Origin: Jacaranda mimosifolia
Lineage: Eukaryota; Streptophyta; Magnoliopsida; Lamiales; Bignoniaceae
Direction: 5' to 3'
NCBI GenBank assembly: GCA_018894105.1
Contig: CM032121.1
Span: 36,054,230 to 36,118,229 of the forward strand
DNA length: 64,000 nt
The translations under genes were made by a program, and so were the position numbers. The first letter of the stretch is position 1; each line of letters starts with the position of its first letter. The notes beneath the pieces are model-generated. The model was not told the DNA's origin, did not search any database, and was given only the letters and a program-made list of their open reading frames with translations. Positions 24,240 to 35,269 of the stretch are shown here, piece by piece.

Positions 24240-24650
24240 AGCGCTCCATCTCCATTCCCCCTAAAATTCAACACGATCATGACCCAACCTCTTAGAAACC
24301 TGGCATCAGCAGTCTCATGTGCCATACTCATGCAATGATGGGATTTCTAGTTTGGCTGCCATACAATCTTACAACCCTAATTGCTTGATCAACCTATCAA
24401 ATCTGGATCCTATTCTGAGAGTAAATATGCAATCTTCACTTCAATCGCATCAGAGCAGGTTTTATCACAACAAACTAGTAGCCACTGGGAATCAGACCAA
24501 ATTTATAATCTAGATAACAATGTGAATCCTCATTATTGATCTAATAGCTTGGTTCAGCTGACAAGGCCCATGAGTTTTTGCCTTAGAACTTCATAAATAA
24601 TATCAGCTTCTCTACGGCTCTACCAAGTGCTTCTTTCTGGAATTATTGGG
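24240..24650 (+). pseudogene. Dof C-terminal relic
   Basis: Degenerate similarity to the C-terminal half of the Dof gene: the block with ccccctaaaattcaacacgatcatgacccaacc, the NDGISSLAAIQS peptide (ISCLDAIQS in the intact gene), and the later ggttcagctgacaaggcccatgag (ggttcaacctacctggcctgtgag in the gene). Frameshifts and stops are frequent. The finger is absent. Together with a second copy of the Dof 3' flank at about 25000-25350, this indicates an extra Dof duplicate inside unit 1 that unit 2 lacks. Confidence 0.65.
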
Positions 24651-25454
24651 AAAACAACAAACATGGAAACAACTTGAACTTCCACAAACCCAAAAAGGCC
24701 TCATTTGCAGTTGCAATCCACCAAGAGTAATACATGCAGCAATGTGTTAACCCCCTCATTAGATTCGCCAAACCGCCTTAATTGACAAAGTTTATTTTGA
24801 GTTTCTTAGGAAACTGATATTGTTGACTCTTCATTCAGTCAAGTCGTTTTAGTAACTAACAGTGTGCATTTACTAACTAATGTAGACAACGCCATCAAAT
24901 AAACAATAAAATAGGTGCTGCACTAGAAAGATCACTTGTAAACAGCAAATAAAGATGATTAATTGAAAAGGCCAACAAAAACTCTTGCAAGTTCACGTGC
25001 CCATCAAGTCCAGAGATCAGGTGGCAAATGCATGCTAGCAATTTACTCATCTACCAAAATAATAATAGCCATTGATTTGAATCCACAGGATTTCAAGCTG
25101 TATCGTCCAATTGTTTTGCCAATCGAACGGGTAAACAAATGAGACAAGCTGATGTTAAAATTACCATATGTCTTGAGGCATAGAATCAGTGCGCAAATAA
25201 ATTATCTTAGCTGCCAATTAGCCCCACATATAAACCCGTACGTAAAATTTCTAGCCGCCCATATTTTTTTTCATTCTCCAATCCTGCACTGGAGTGATGA
25301 TGCACGATCGCAATTAAGCTCCGATACAGCAGAAATATTCATCAAAAATCAAATCCAAATCAACGAAAAATTGGGGAAAAACTAAAACAAATTCAAGAAA
25401 AACAAAACGAAACAACGAACCTGAAATCGACCAAGTGATTGATTAATTGCAAAG

Positions 25455-25507
25455 CTAAATCCCATCAGTCGGTGTGAGAATGTAATTTGTGTCGAGTAGG
25501 TCTATAA

Positions 25508-25542
<35 letters not shown>

Positions 25543-25700
25543 ATATAGTTGCGTCTGCGATATGATGACGTCACCTTGTTGGTTTCCGCCATTTTCGGGC
25601 TGGAAAAAAGCAACCTACCACGCCATTCCCGATTTAACCGGCGTGGTCTTGGGAATTGAAGAGACAAACAATTAATTAATGCTATGGATTTGCTTTATTT
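25455..25700 (-). promoter_or_regulatory. Conserved block with palindromic bZIP site and GT repeat
   Basis: It matches 48600-48860. Both copies keep a perfect palindrome TGACGTCA (25566-25573 and 48724-48731), which is a C-box/CRE-type bZIP binding site, next to a dinucleotide tract ((GT)n at about 25510-25541; GT/TA in unit 2). On the minus strand a short ORF in each copy begins near the site and runs through the tract, but the frames differ. The arrangement resembles the promoter and 5' leader of a lost minus-strand gene. Function not shown. Confidence 0.4.
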
Positions 25701-26149
25701 ACAAATACTTTTTTCTTTCGAAATAAATTAAAGCTTTTTTTGGTATTCTCGTGTTTTTGCTTTTATTCTTTCAAAATAAAATTAACTGTTTGATTCAAGG
25801 GACACTTATTGAAAAGTACCAAATGCACTTTCCAATTTGGTGATCAGTCCCCACTTGTTTTTTGTTAGAACAAACTCCCTAATTTTGTTAAATTTTTAGA
25901 GATTACTCCCTACTCATTTGATTTGACAAAAATGCCCTTAAGTATCATATTTTTCATTCATTTTTTCTCACTTCTTCTCCATCCGATAAGCAAACAGTAA
26001 ATCATATCATACGCTCATTACCAGAAACAGAAAGAACAGAAAAAACACAACAAGCTCCACGGCAGGAACGAGAATAACGTCAGAGCCAACAACCACCAAC
26101 TCGACATCTGCATTGTCTTCTTCTCTTTTTATTTTCATCATTTTCGAGT

Positions 26150-26183
26150 TTCTTCTTCTTCTTCTTCTTCTTCTTCTTCTTCT
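26150..26183 (+). repeat. (TTC)n microsatellite
   Basis: About eleven TTC units in the 5' leader-like region upstream of the MULE N-terminal fragment. Confidence 0.9.
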
Positions 26184-26257
26184 CAGTTGCTTCTGGGTTT
26201 CTTATATTTTTCCGACAATGTCAACAAGTAGTGAAGTAGGAGTGTTCAATCAAGTTA

Positions 26258-26491
26258 ATGGACATGTACATTAATCTCTCAAGAGAATGGAGTGAAATCA
26301 ACGCCGAACACTTCAGTTTGCAATACATAGCTCCACATCAAAGATTGTACGTGAGTTTGACTGATGATAACAGTGTCATGAATATGGTCTTACTGCATTT
26401 GACATTGAATATGAGCATTGTTGACATCCTGATAAACCGAAATGATGAATTAAGCAGTAGTGCAAAGAATAGCAGTGATGGTTTAAGGTAA
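26258..26491 (+). pseudogene. MULE transposase N-terminal (PB1-like) fragment
   Basis: An ORF of 77 codons with the pattern FSLQYIAPHQRLYVSLTDD then NSVMNMVLLH and VDILINRNDE. This resembles the PB1-like N-terminal domain of plant Mutator-type transposases (xLxYxxPG..xxLxTxxxDxDLxxM.....xxxxDVxI). A stop near 26275 separates it from an upstream short frame starting at 26218 (MSTSSEVGVFNQ). Everything downstream of this domain is missing and replaced by the repeat tract and palindrome. Assigned from pattern memory, so moderate certainty. Confidence 0.5.
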
Positions 26492-26499
26492 TACTTCTA

Positions 26500-26887
26500 C
26501 AAAATCTAAGTTGGACTGCAGTTTGTAAAGTTTTGTACTTGAAGTGTTCTGAAATTGTACTCTATTATCTAAGTTTTATACTTCAAGTGTTCTACTAATT
26601 GATTATCCAAAATTGTACTGCAACTTCTATCAGTTTATACTTGAAGTGTTCCTAAACTATACGTCTTCTATATAAAATTATACTTTTGATTTTCTGAAAT
26701 TATACTTCATTTTATCAAAGATTGTACTCGATTTATTGAAGTTATATACTTTAAGTGTTATTTTTATCGATTAACCAAAATATACTGCAGTTGCTAGGAC
26801 TTTATACTTCAAGCGTTCTGAAATTGTACTTCACTTTATCCAAAATTGTACTTTTATTTTCTGAAATTATACTTTCTTTTGTACTTC
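26500..26887 (+). repeat. Degenerate short tandem repeats
   Basis: Repeated variants of tatacttgaagtgttctgaaattgtac occur every 50-70 bases between the PB1-like fragment and the palindrome. They share the gtact/agtgt wording with the arm repeats and may be their ancestor. Confidence 0.55.
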
Positions 26888-27561
26888 ATCGAAAGAAACA
26901 AATATATGTTTTCTGCATTTACAATTTTAAATGTCTGTGATTTTTCAGTGTTGTACTTATTTCTTGTCTATTTTCTCATGTTTAGGGTTTTTATTTCCTT
27001 TTTAGTTGTTAAACACTTGAACCCAATTGATATATATGATTTTTGTTGTGAGATGAGAAGTTTTTTATTTGTACTTAAAAGGCATGAAAGTTGTACTTCA
27101 CTTTTTTGAGGTTTATACTTCTTTTTACTTGAAATTATACAGTAAAATTATCTGAAAGTAGTAGTATATTATTTGTGGTACAAAACATCCAAGCCTGCAG
27201 TACACATTAAGCAAAAGTGTAGTATATAATATGTGTAACTGCAGTATATTTTAGAAGCAAATGTAATATAAACATTCAAGCTTGCAGTACACATTAAGCA
27301 AAAGTGTAGTATATAATATGTGTAACTGCAGTACATTTTAAAAGCATTTGTAGTACAAAATATTCAAAGTTGCAGATTAAATGAAATTATAGTATATAAT
27401 ATGTGTGCATGCAGTATATTTTAGAAGCATCTATAGTACAAAAGCATTAAAGCATGTAGTATACATTAACTGAAAATGTAGTATATAATTTGTGTATTTG
27501 TAGTACAAAATATTTAAGCCTGTAGTATACATTAAATGAAAGTGTAGTATATAATTTGTGT

Positions 27562-28258
27562 AAAGAGGAGCTAAACTCATCCGGTGCAAAAAAGAGATCA
27601 GAGTTGAGTTGGGGCACCGCATACACTTCGAGTCCTTGTGTATGTGTTGATGAGGACGTCAACGGATCGAGTGGGGGAGAATGTCATGGGTCGCTCATTG
27701 GAGAAGAATTGCGACCGTGACTTGAAGGGGCATTAGGAGCGACAAGGCATTGTCGGCTCACCCGATAAGGCGAAAAAGGCCCATGAGCAGAGACTCTTAC
27801 GAGGTGCGGTTTGAAAAACTGTTTCAATGGCATATTCCTTGAGTTATGAGGATGCTTCCCACCAAGTTTGAAGTCATTTCGTGTCCGTTTGGGCACCGAA
27901 CATTGAGGGCGACCTGGAGCAGTCTTACTGCACGCAGATAGTGCAAAGATGCATCGAGCAGAGTGTCTTGGAAAAGGAATTTTGTGAAACTGTTTCAGTG
28001 GGGTATTCCTTGAGGTGTTGGCAACGTTCCCACCAAGTTTCACCAGTAGACGGTTCCGTTTGGATAGGAAACGGCGAAGATCTTTAGAATGCAACAGTGC
28101 AGTAGCATTGCTGTAATTCTAGCTTATTGCGAGGGAAATTACTGTTCCATGGAGAATCGGACAGGGCTGGAACTTTGTGGAGTTAATGTATAAGCCGAGA
28201 GCTATCCAACGGTTCAAGCGGCAAGTGATTTGGACACCGGGAGAGGAAGTTGCGAAAA
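27562..28258 (+). mobile_element. Captured 3' end of an LTR retrotransposon (left arm)
   Basis: This GC-richer segment breaks the arm's tandem repeats. It has a polypurine tract gtgggggaga at 27671-27680 directly followed by TGTCATGGG at 27682, the usual order of polypurine tract and 3' LTR start in plant Ty3/gypsy chromovirus-like elements. The 110 bases before it look like the end of pol. The segment stops near 28258, where the repeats resume. The ORFs in it are not genes of their own. It was present before the palindrome formed, since both arms have it. Confidence 0.55.
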
Positions 28259-28889
28259 TGTAGTACAAAACATTCAAGCCTATAGATTTAAATGAAATTA
28301 TAATATATAATCTGTGTACATGCAATATATTTTAGAAGCATCTGTAGTACAAAAATATTCAAGTGTGCAGTATACATTAACTGAAAATATAGTATATAAT
28401 CTGTGTATCTGCAGTACATTTTAGAAGCAACTGTAGTACAAAATATTTAAGCCTGCAATATACATTAAATGAAAGTGTAGTATATAATCTCTGTAATTGC
28501 AGTACATTTTATAAACAAATGTAGTATAAACATTTATGCTTGTAGTTCACATCAGGCAAAAGTGTAGCATATAATCTATGTAACTGCAGTACATTTTAGA
28601 AGCATCTGTAGTACAAAACATTCAAGCATGTAGATTAAATTAAATTATAATTTAATATTTGTATATATGGAGTACATTTTAGAAGCATTTGTAGTACAAA
28701 AACATTCAGGCATGTAGTATATATTAACTGAAAATGTAGTATATAACATGTGTATCTATAGTACATTTTAGAAGCAACTGTAATACAAAACATTTAAGCT
28801 TATAGGGTTTGAATCATACTTTGTATGTACATACATATGTAAATTGAAGCATACTTTGTTTATAATATTATTTTGTATGTAAGTATAAT

Positions 28890-29725
28890 TTTCCATCAAG
28901 TATTTATAATATTTTTATTTCAGTACAATATGAGGGAAATGAATTATAAATGTAGAACGAACAAAGTATAAATGGTGTTATGTTGAAGTACACTTCAATT
29001 CAATTGAAATCAAGCAGTGAATTTGAGTACAATATGATGGAAATGAAGTACAAATATAGAACAAATAAAGTATAAATGGTGTTATGTTGAAGTACAATTC
29101 AATTAAATTAAAATCGAGCAGTGAATTTAAGTACAATATGATGGAAATGAAGTACAAGCGTAGAACAAAGAAAGTATAAATAGTGTTATGTTGAAGTACA
29201 GTTCAATTAAATTGAAACCGGACAGTGAATTTGAGTACAATATGATGGAAATGAAGTACAAACGTAGAACAAATAAAGTATAAATGATGTTATGTTGAAG
29301 TACACTTCAATTAAATTGAAGTTGGACAGTGAGTTTGAGTACAATATGATGTAAATGAAGTACAAACTTAGAACAAACAAAATATAAATGGTGTTATGTT
29401 GAAGTACACTTCAACTAAATTGAAATCGACCAGTGAATTTGAGTACAATATCATAGAAATGAAGTACAAACATAAAACAAACAAAGTATAAATGGTGTTA
29501 TGTTGAAGTACACTTCAACTAAATTGAAATCACGAAGTGAATTGAGTACAATATGATGAAAACAAAGTACAAATATAGAACAAACAAAGTATAAATGGTG
29601 TTATATTAAAGTACACTTCAATTCAATTGAAACCGGATAATGAATTTGAGTAAAATATGATGAAAATGTAGTACAAATGTAGAACAAACAAAGTATAAAT
29701 GGTGTTATGTTGAAGTACACTTATT
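28890..29725 (+). repeat. 104-bp tandem array, about eight copies (left arm)
   Basis: The landmark gtataaatggtgtta recurs with ends near 28980, 29084, 29188, 29292, 29396, 29500, 29603 and 29707, a period of 104 bases. Each unit also contains gaagtacacttcaa and gagtacaatatgatgg. Copies differ by a few substitutions. No coding capacity. Confidence 0.9.
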
Positions 29726-30002
29726 GCAATTGAATAATTAGTCTCCAATAATTGTAGTGATGGTCAAATACAATATTTTGAGATTATCAAATAAGGTGAA
29801 GTACGTATTTGTATGGGTTATATGGTGGATATTATTGTCAAATGCTCATTTATTTACATCTTTGAAAGTATAAGTATTCTTTACATTACTGCAATTGATA
29901 ACATTCATTCGTTCAACATTAGTGGTTAACACTTTAAAACTTTAATATTATTTTATTCATATAATAAATATTACACACATTTTTAGAGTTTGGTTATTAA
30001 TT

Positions 30003-30101
30003 ACATATTTCATTTCGGCCATTATGTACTCCATTTCTTAATATTTTTACTAATATTGTTGAATTGAAATTTGTTCCATGATTTGATTTTTAAGTCTCAG
30101 T
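30003..30101. other. 99-bp loop of the giant palindrome
   Basis: The unpaired centre between the arms. AT-rich with no recognised feature. Its short length would allow an RNA transcribed across it to fold into a hairpin of about 3.1 kb. Confidence 0.85.
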
Positions 30102-30378
30102 AATTAATAACCAAATTCTAAAAATGTGTGTAATATTTATTATATGAATAAAATAATATTAAAGTTTTAAAGTGTTAACCACTAATGTTGAACGAATGAA
30201 TGTTATCAATCGCAGTAATGTAAAGAATACTTATGTTTTCAAAGATGTAAATAAATGAGCATTTGACAATAATATCCACCCTATAACCCATACAAATACG
30301 TACTTCACCTTATTCGATAATCTCAAAATATTGTATTTGACCATCACTACAATTATTGGAGACTAATTATTTAATTGC

Positions 30379-31214
30379 AATAAGTGTACTTCAACATAAC
30401 ACCATTTATACTTTGTTTGTTCTACATTTGTACTACATTTTCATCATATTTTAATCAAATTCATTGTCCGGTTTCAATTGAATTGAAGTGTACTTTAACA
30501 TAACACTATTTATACTTTGTTTGTTCTATATTTGTACTTTATTTTCATCATATTGTACTCAATTCACTTCTTGATTTCAATTTAATTGAAGTGTACTTTA
30601 ACATAACACCATTTATACTTTGTTTGTTTTATGTTTGTACTTCATTTCTATGATATTGTACTCAAATTCACTGTTCGATTTCAATTTAGTTGAAGTGTAC
30701 TTCAACATAACACCATTTATATTTTATTTGTTCTAAGTTTGTACTTCATTTACATCATATTGTACTCAAATTCACTGTCCAATTTCAATTTAATTGAAGT
30801 GTACTTCAACATAACATCATTTATACTTTATTTGTTCTACGTTTGTACTTCATTTCCATCATATTGTACTCAAATTCACTGTCCGGTTTCAATTTAATTG
30901 AACTGTACTTCAACATAACACTATTTATACTTTCTTTGTTCTACGCTTGTACTTCATTTCCATCATATTGTACTTAAATTCACTGCTCGATTTTAATTTA
31001 ATTGAATTGTACTTCAACATAACACCATTTATACTTTGTTTGTTCTATATTTGTACTTCATTTCCATCATATTGTACTCAAATTCACTGCTTGATTTCAA
31101 TTGAATTGAAGTGTACTTCAACATAACACCATTTATACTTTGTTTGTTCTACATTTATAATTCATTTCCCTCATATTGTACTGAAATAAAAATATTATAA
31201 ATACTTGATGGAAA
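30379..31214 (-). repeat. 104-bp tandem array (right arm)
   Basis: Mirror of the array at 28890-29725. The same eight units appear in inverted order. Confidence 0.9.
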
Positions 31215-31845
31215 ATTATACTTACATACAAAATAATATTATAAACAAAGTATGCTTCAATTTACATATGTATGTACATACAAAGTATGATTCAAACCCT
31301 ATAGGCTTAAATGTTTTGTATTACAGTTGCTTCTAAAATGTACTATAGATACACATGTTATATACTACATTTTCAGTTAATATATACTACATGCCTGAAT
31401 GTTTTTGTACTACAAATGCTTCTAAAATGTACTCCATATATACAAATATTAAATTATAATTTAATTTAATCTACATGCTTGAATGTTTTGTACTACAGAT
31501 GCTTCTAAAATGTACTGCAGTTACATAGATTATATGCTACACTTTTGCCTGATGTGAACTACAAGCATAAATGTTTATACTACATTTGTTTATAAAATGT
31601 ACTGCAATTACAGAGATTATATACTACACTTTCATTTAATGTATATTGCAGGCTTAAATATTTTGTACTACAGTTGCTTCTAAAATGTACTGCAGATACA
31701 CAGATTATATACTATATTTTCAGTTAATGTATACTGCACACTTGAATATTTTTGTACTACAGATGCTTCTAAAATATATTGCATTTACACAGATTATATA
31801 TTATAATTTCATTTAAATCTATAGGCTTGAATGTTTTGTACTATA

Positions 31846-32542
31846 TTTTCGCAACTTCCTCTCCCGGTGTCCAAATCACTTGCCGCTTGAACCGTTGGAT
31901 AGCTCTCGGCTTATACATTAACTCCACAAAGTTCCAGCCCTGTCCGATTCTCCATGGAACAGTAATTTCCCTCGCAATAAGCTAGAATTACAGCAATGCT
32001 ACTGCACTGTTGCATTCTAAAGATCTTCGCCGTTTCCTATCCAAACGGAACCGTCTACTGGTGAAACTTGGTGGGAACGTTGCCAACACCTCAAGGAATA
32101 CCCCACTGAAACAGTTTCACAAAATTCCTTTTCCAAGACACTCTGCTCGATGCATCTTTGCACTATCTGCGTGCAGTAAGACTGCTCCAGGTCGCCCTCA
32201 ATGTTCGGTGCCCAAACGGACACGAAATGACTTCAAACTTGGTGGGAAGCATCCTCATAACTCAAGGAATATGCCATTGAAACAGTTTTTCAAACCGCAC
32301 CTCGTAAGAGTCTCTGCTCATGGGCCTTTTTCGCCTTATCGGGTGAGCCGACAATGCCTTGTCGCTCCTAATGCCCCTTCAAGTCACGGTCGCAATTCTT
32401 CTCCAATGAGCGACCCATGACATTCTCCCCCACTCGATCCGTTGACGTCCTCATCAACACATACACAAGGACTCGAAGTGTATGCGGTGCCCCAACTCAA
32501 CTCTGATCTCTTTTTTGCACCGGATGAGTTTAGCTCCTCTTT
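31846..32542 (-). mobile_element. Captured 3' end of an LTR retrotransposon (right arm)
   Basis: Mirror of 27562-28258. The predicted peptides from the two copies are identical over 136 and 71 residues, so the arms have hardly diverged here. Confidence 0.55.
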
Positions 32543-33216
32543 ACACAAATTATATACTACACTTTCATTTAATGTATACTACAGGCTTAAATATTTTGTA
32601 CTACAAATACACAAATTATATACTACATTTTCAGTTAATGTATACTACATGCTTTAATGCTTTTGTACTATAGATGCTTCTAAAATATACTGCATGCACA
32701 CATATTATATACTATAATTTCATTTAATCTGCAACTTTGAATATTTTGTACTACAAATGCTTTTAAAATGTACTGCAGTTACACATATTATATACTACAC
32801 TTTTGCTTAATGTGTACTGCAAGCTTGAATGTTTATATTACATTTGCTTCTAAAATATACTGCAGTTACACATATTATATACTACACTTTTGCTTAATGT
32901 GTACTGCAGGCTTGGATGTTTTGTACCACAAATAATATACTACCACTTTCAGATAATTTTACTGTATAATTTCAAGTAAAAAGAAGTATAAACCTCAAAA
33001 AAGTGAAGTACAACTTTCATGCCTTTTAAGTACAAATAAAAAACTTCTCATCTCACAACAAAAATCATATATATCAATTGGGTTCAAGTGTTTAACAACT
33101 AAAAAGGGAATAAAAACCCTAAACATGAGAAAATAGACAAGAAATAAGTACAACACTGAAAAATCACAGACATTTAAAATTGTAAATGCAGTAAAAATAT
33201 ATTTGTTTCTTTCGAT

Positions 33217-33619
33217 CACTTCTTTTTGTATTTCGCTTCTTGTTGCCGCTGTTTCTCCTTCCATGGTCACAGAAAAAATGACAGAATTTTTGGTGTTTTT
33301 TTTTTCCTTTTTTTTTTTTTCTCTTCTTCTTCTCGCGTCAATGGCAGAGGAACGATTTCGTGCCCTTTTGTTTGGCTGCTTGGGGAAGTCGTCGATTTCA
33401 GGAAAAAAAATATGAAAGCATTCTTCTTGAAGAGAAAAACACATTTCTCAGGTATTTTTGTTGTTTTCTCTAGTTATAAGGATATATGTGTCTTTCTAAA
33501 AGATATGGGGAGTGATTTCTAAGTTTTGTAAAAAAGTAGGGAGTTTAGTGTGTAAAAATTTAAATGGGGACTGAACATTAAAGTGAAAGTAGGTTTAAGG
33601 ATTTTTTTCTAATTAACCG
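33217..33619. other. Right terminal region of the Mutator-like element
   Basis: Contains pyrimidine-rich tracts (33298-33330) and the right terminal inverted repeat ending near 33619. A short ORF at 33203-33415 is low-complexity and not supported. Confidence 0.5.
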
Positions 33620-33628
33620 TTGATTCAA

Positions 33629-34620
33629 AATCTAATATTTGTTCAAAATTTTATTTAAAAATATAATTATTTCAAATTATCACATCAATATTTATCTTTT
33701 TAATTATTATTTTAATAAATATACACTTTTAATTACTATATTTTGACGTATTAATGTGCAAAAGTTTTTGGAATAAAGTCCCTTTTGAAATTAAATATAA
33801 TTTTATTTTCATAATATTATTTAATCTCACTGTCAAACTTCATTTCTTCAGAATGTTTTCCAAAACAACCAAAACCAATCCTAAATACTGCCTAAATATA
33901 TTAATACAACTTTTGTATTAATATCTTTAAAATAATTATTTAAATCATTATAATAGAAATACACAAACAAGTGTCAAGAATCAGTACATTCAATCCAAAC
34001 ATGAGTTAATAGTCTATTGAAGGATCACCATATTGTCTTGTCTTTCCACTTAGATTGATCACATAATTACAAATCTAAACAAATAACAAAAAGAAAATAA
34101 AAAAATAGGAAAGAAAAAAGAATTAAAGATTCCTTTCCATAATCTCATCGATTTTCTTACTTCACAATAACTTAGGATTTAGTCCCCTAAAAATAATAAA
34201 TTTTTTATTAGCAAATTCAATGAATAAATTACCTCTTGCCAATCTTGAATCGGATTAATATCATGGATATTAATATCCTTTCTATCAAATTAATTCATTG
34301 TCGAGACTTGAATAGTATAACATAAGAAGTTCTTTTATCTAAATCAAAATTTGAATTCCTAACCCAATCAATCCAAAATTCCTTTATTTATCATATGTTT
34401 ACTTATTTATTTTTTTTATAACCTATCTTGTGTCTTTCTTTGACAATCATGTGATGCAATTTGCTGGCTTGGATTGGTCACCTCTCTCAAGGTAAGTCAT
34501 AGATACCTTCTTTACAACTCTCTTTTTAATTTATGTAGGCTATATTAGTCCATTTGTCATTCACTTTTAATACTCAGTCTCTTCCTTAGCCTATGAGGAA
34601 CAAGAAAATATCTACACTTT
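33629..34620 (+). repeat. Unit 2 left flank, repeated at 59974-60935
   Basis: About 960 bases match 59974-60935 in the same orientation with small indels. Landmarks: aatatttgttcaaaa, ccaaacatgagttaatag, and tcaccatattgtcttgtctt. The match runs directly on from the Mutator target site on the left and from the Tat element target site on the right, so this is ancestral unit sequence and not transposon. Confidence 0.85.
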
Positions 34621-34624
34621 TAGA

Positions 34625-35260
34625 ATGATCCACTCTACACTTTTCCTCCACCAAATAGTATGGTTACTAAAGTTTCTTCATCTTTCTCTGAATTAAATTA
34701 TTCGTATAGGTTGTGTTACCTACAGCACAGGTTGTTGCAGTTAAAAGGTTTTCACCTGCAGCTTTCCCATATTGCCTCAAGGAGTCCAAAAATGGAATTC
34801 TTTTGGTTCCCAATCTTCGGCATCAAAACATCATCAAGCTACTTGGCTATTGCGTTCATAGAGAAGAAATATTGCTTGTATATGAGTTCATGAAAAACAG
34901 AAGTCTACATACTTTTATTTTTACAGGTTGGTTTCTTTAGAATCTTTACTTCCTCGCATCCCAATTTCCTTATTTCATGGATTTCATGATTCCATTTCCT
35001 TAGTTTATAGTCTATTAACCATATGAGTGAGTTCTATGGATGAACAATTGAATCAAGTAACTTTTACTCATGAATGAAGCAAGCGTACAGCTCCTTCAGT
35101 GGTCAGTACGTTTCAAAATTATAATGGGGATTGCTCAAGGGCTTGTTTATCTGTATCAAGATCTAGGATTGAGGACAATTCACTGAGATATCAAATAAGC
35201 TAATAGCAATATTTTGGAAAAAAAATCCATAAAAAACACAGTAAATGCTATAAGAATGTA
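34625..35260 (+). pseudogene. Kinase 2 relic upstream of the unit 2 receptor kinase
   Basis: A third copy of kinase 2. Intron 2 remnant, then exon 3 from 34710 ([48 protein letters not shown]) with a donor acag|gttggt at about 34926, then an exon 4 relic at 35086-35200. In exon 4 the catalytic HRD reads H-stop-D and a second stop follows (IK-stop). Exons 1, 2, 5 and 6 are absent. It is the remains of a further tandem gene copy. Confidence 0.8.
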
Positions 35261-35269
35261 TTGTTTTGA

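Larger units (their letters stand above)
26888..30002 (+). repeat. Left arm of giant palindrome (3115 bp)
   Basis: Each base x pairs with 60104-x on the other arm. Duplicated ORFs confirm the symmetry: 27447-27662 with 32442-32657, 27684-28094 with 32010-32420, and 28119-28325 with 31779-31985 all sum to 60104. No net length difference exists between the arms; only scattered substitutions were noticed. The arm contains (in order) an outer low-complexity part with a 90-codon open frame, a roughly 110-base repeat array, a captured LTR fragment, more 110-base repeats, and a 104-base tandem array. Confidence 0.9.
30102..33216 (-). repeat. Right arm of giant palindrome (3115 bp)
   Basis: Reverse complement of 26888-30002 with scattered substitutions and no net indel. 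It ends in the string ttcgat, which mirrors the start of the left arm at atcgaa. Beyond it the two flanks of the element are unrelated until the terminal repeats. Confidence 0.9.
25799..33619. mobile_element. 7.8-kb Mutator-like foldback element
   Basis: It is flanked by a 9-base direct repeat ttgattcaa (25790-25798 and 33620-33628). Unit 2 has the uninterrupted site once at 48958-48966. The outer about 120 bases of the two ends are imperfect inverted repeats (shared cagtcccca, aaactcccta and cactcccc-like strings). Inside are a MULE-type N-terminal fragment (26258-26491), a degenerate repeat tract and a huge palindrome (26888-33216). No DDE transposase core was seen, so it appears non-autonomous. 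Confidence 0.8.

Noticed and set aside
27684..28094. 136-codon ORF and neighbours in the palindrome arms (also 32010-32420)
   Set aside because: They lie inside an LTR fragment, are mirrored only because of the palindrome, and show no domain.
32995..33444. 149-codon minus-strand ORF at the right edge of the palindrome
   Set aside because: It crosses the arm boundary into a pyrimidine tract and is rich in Lys/Phe runs; its mirrored partner is open by chance. No family recognised.
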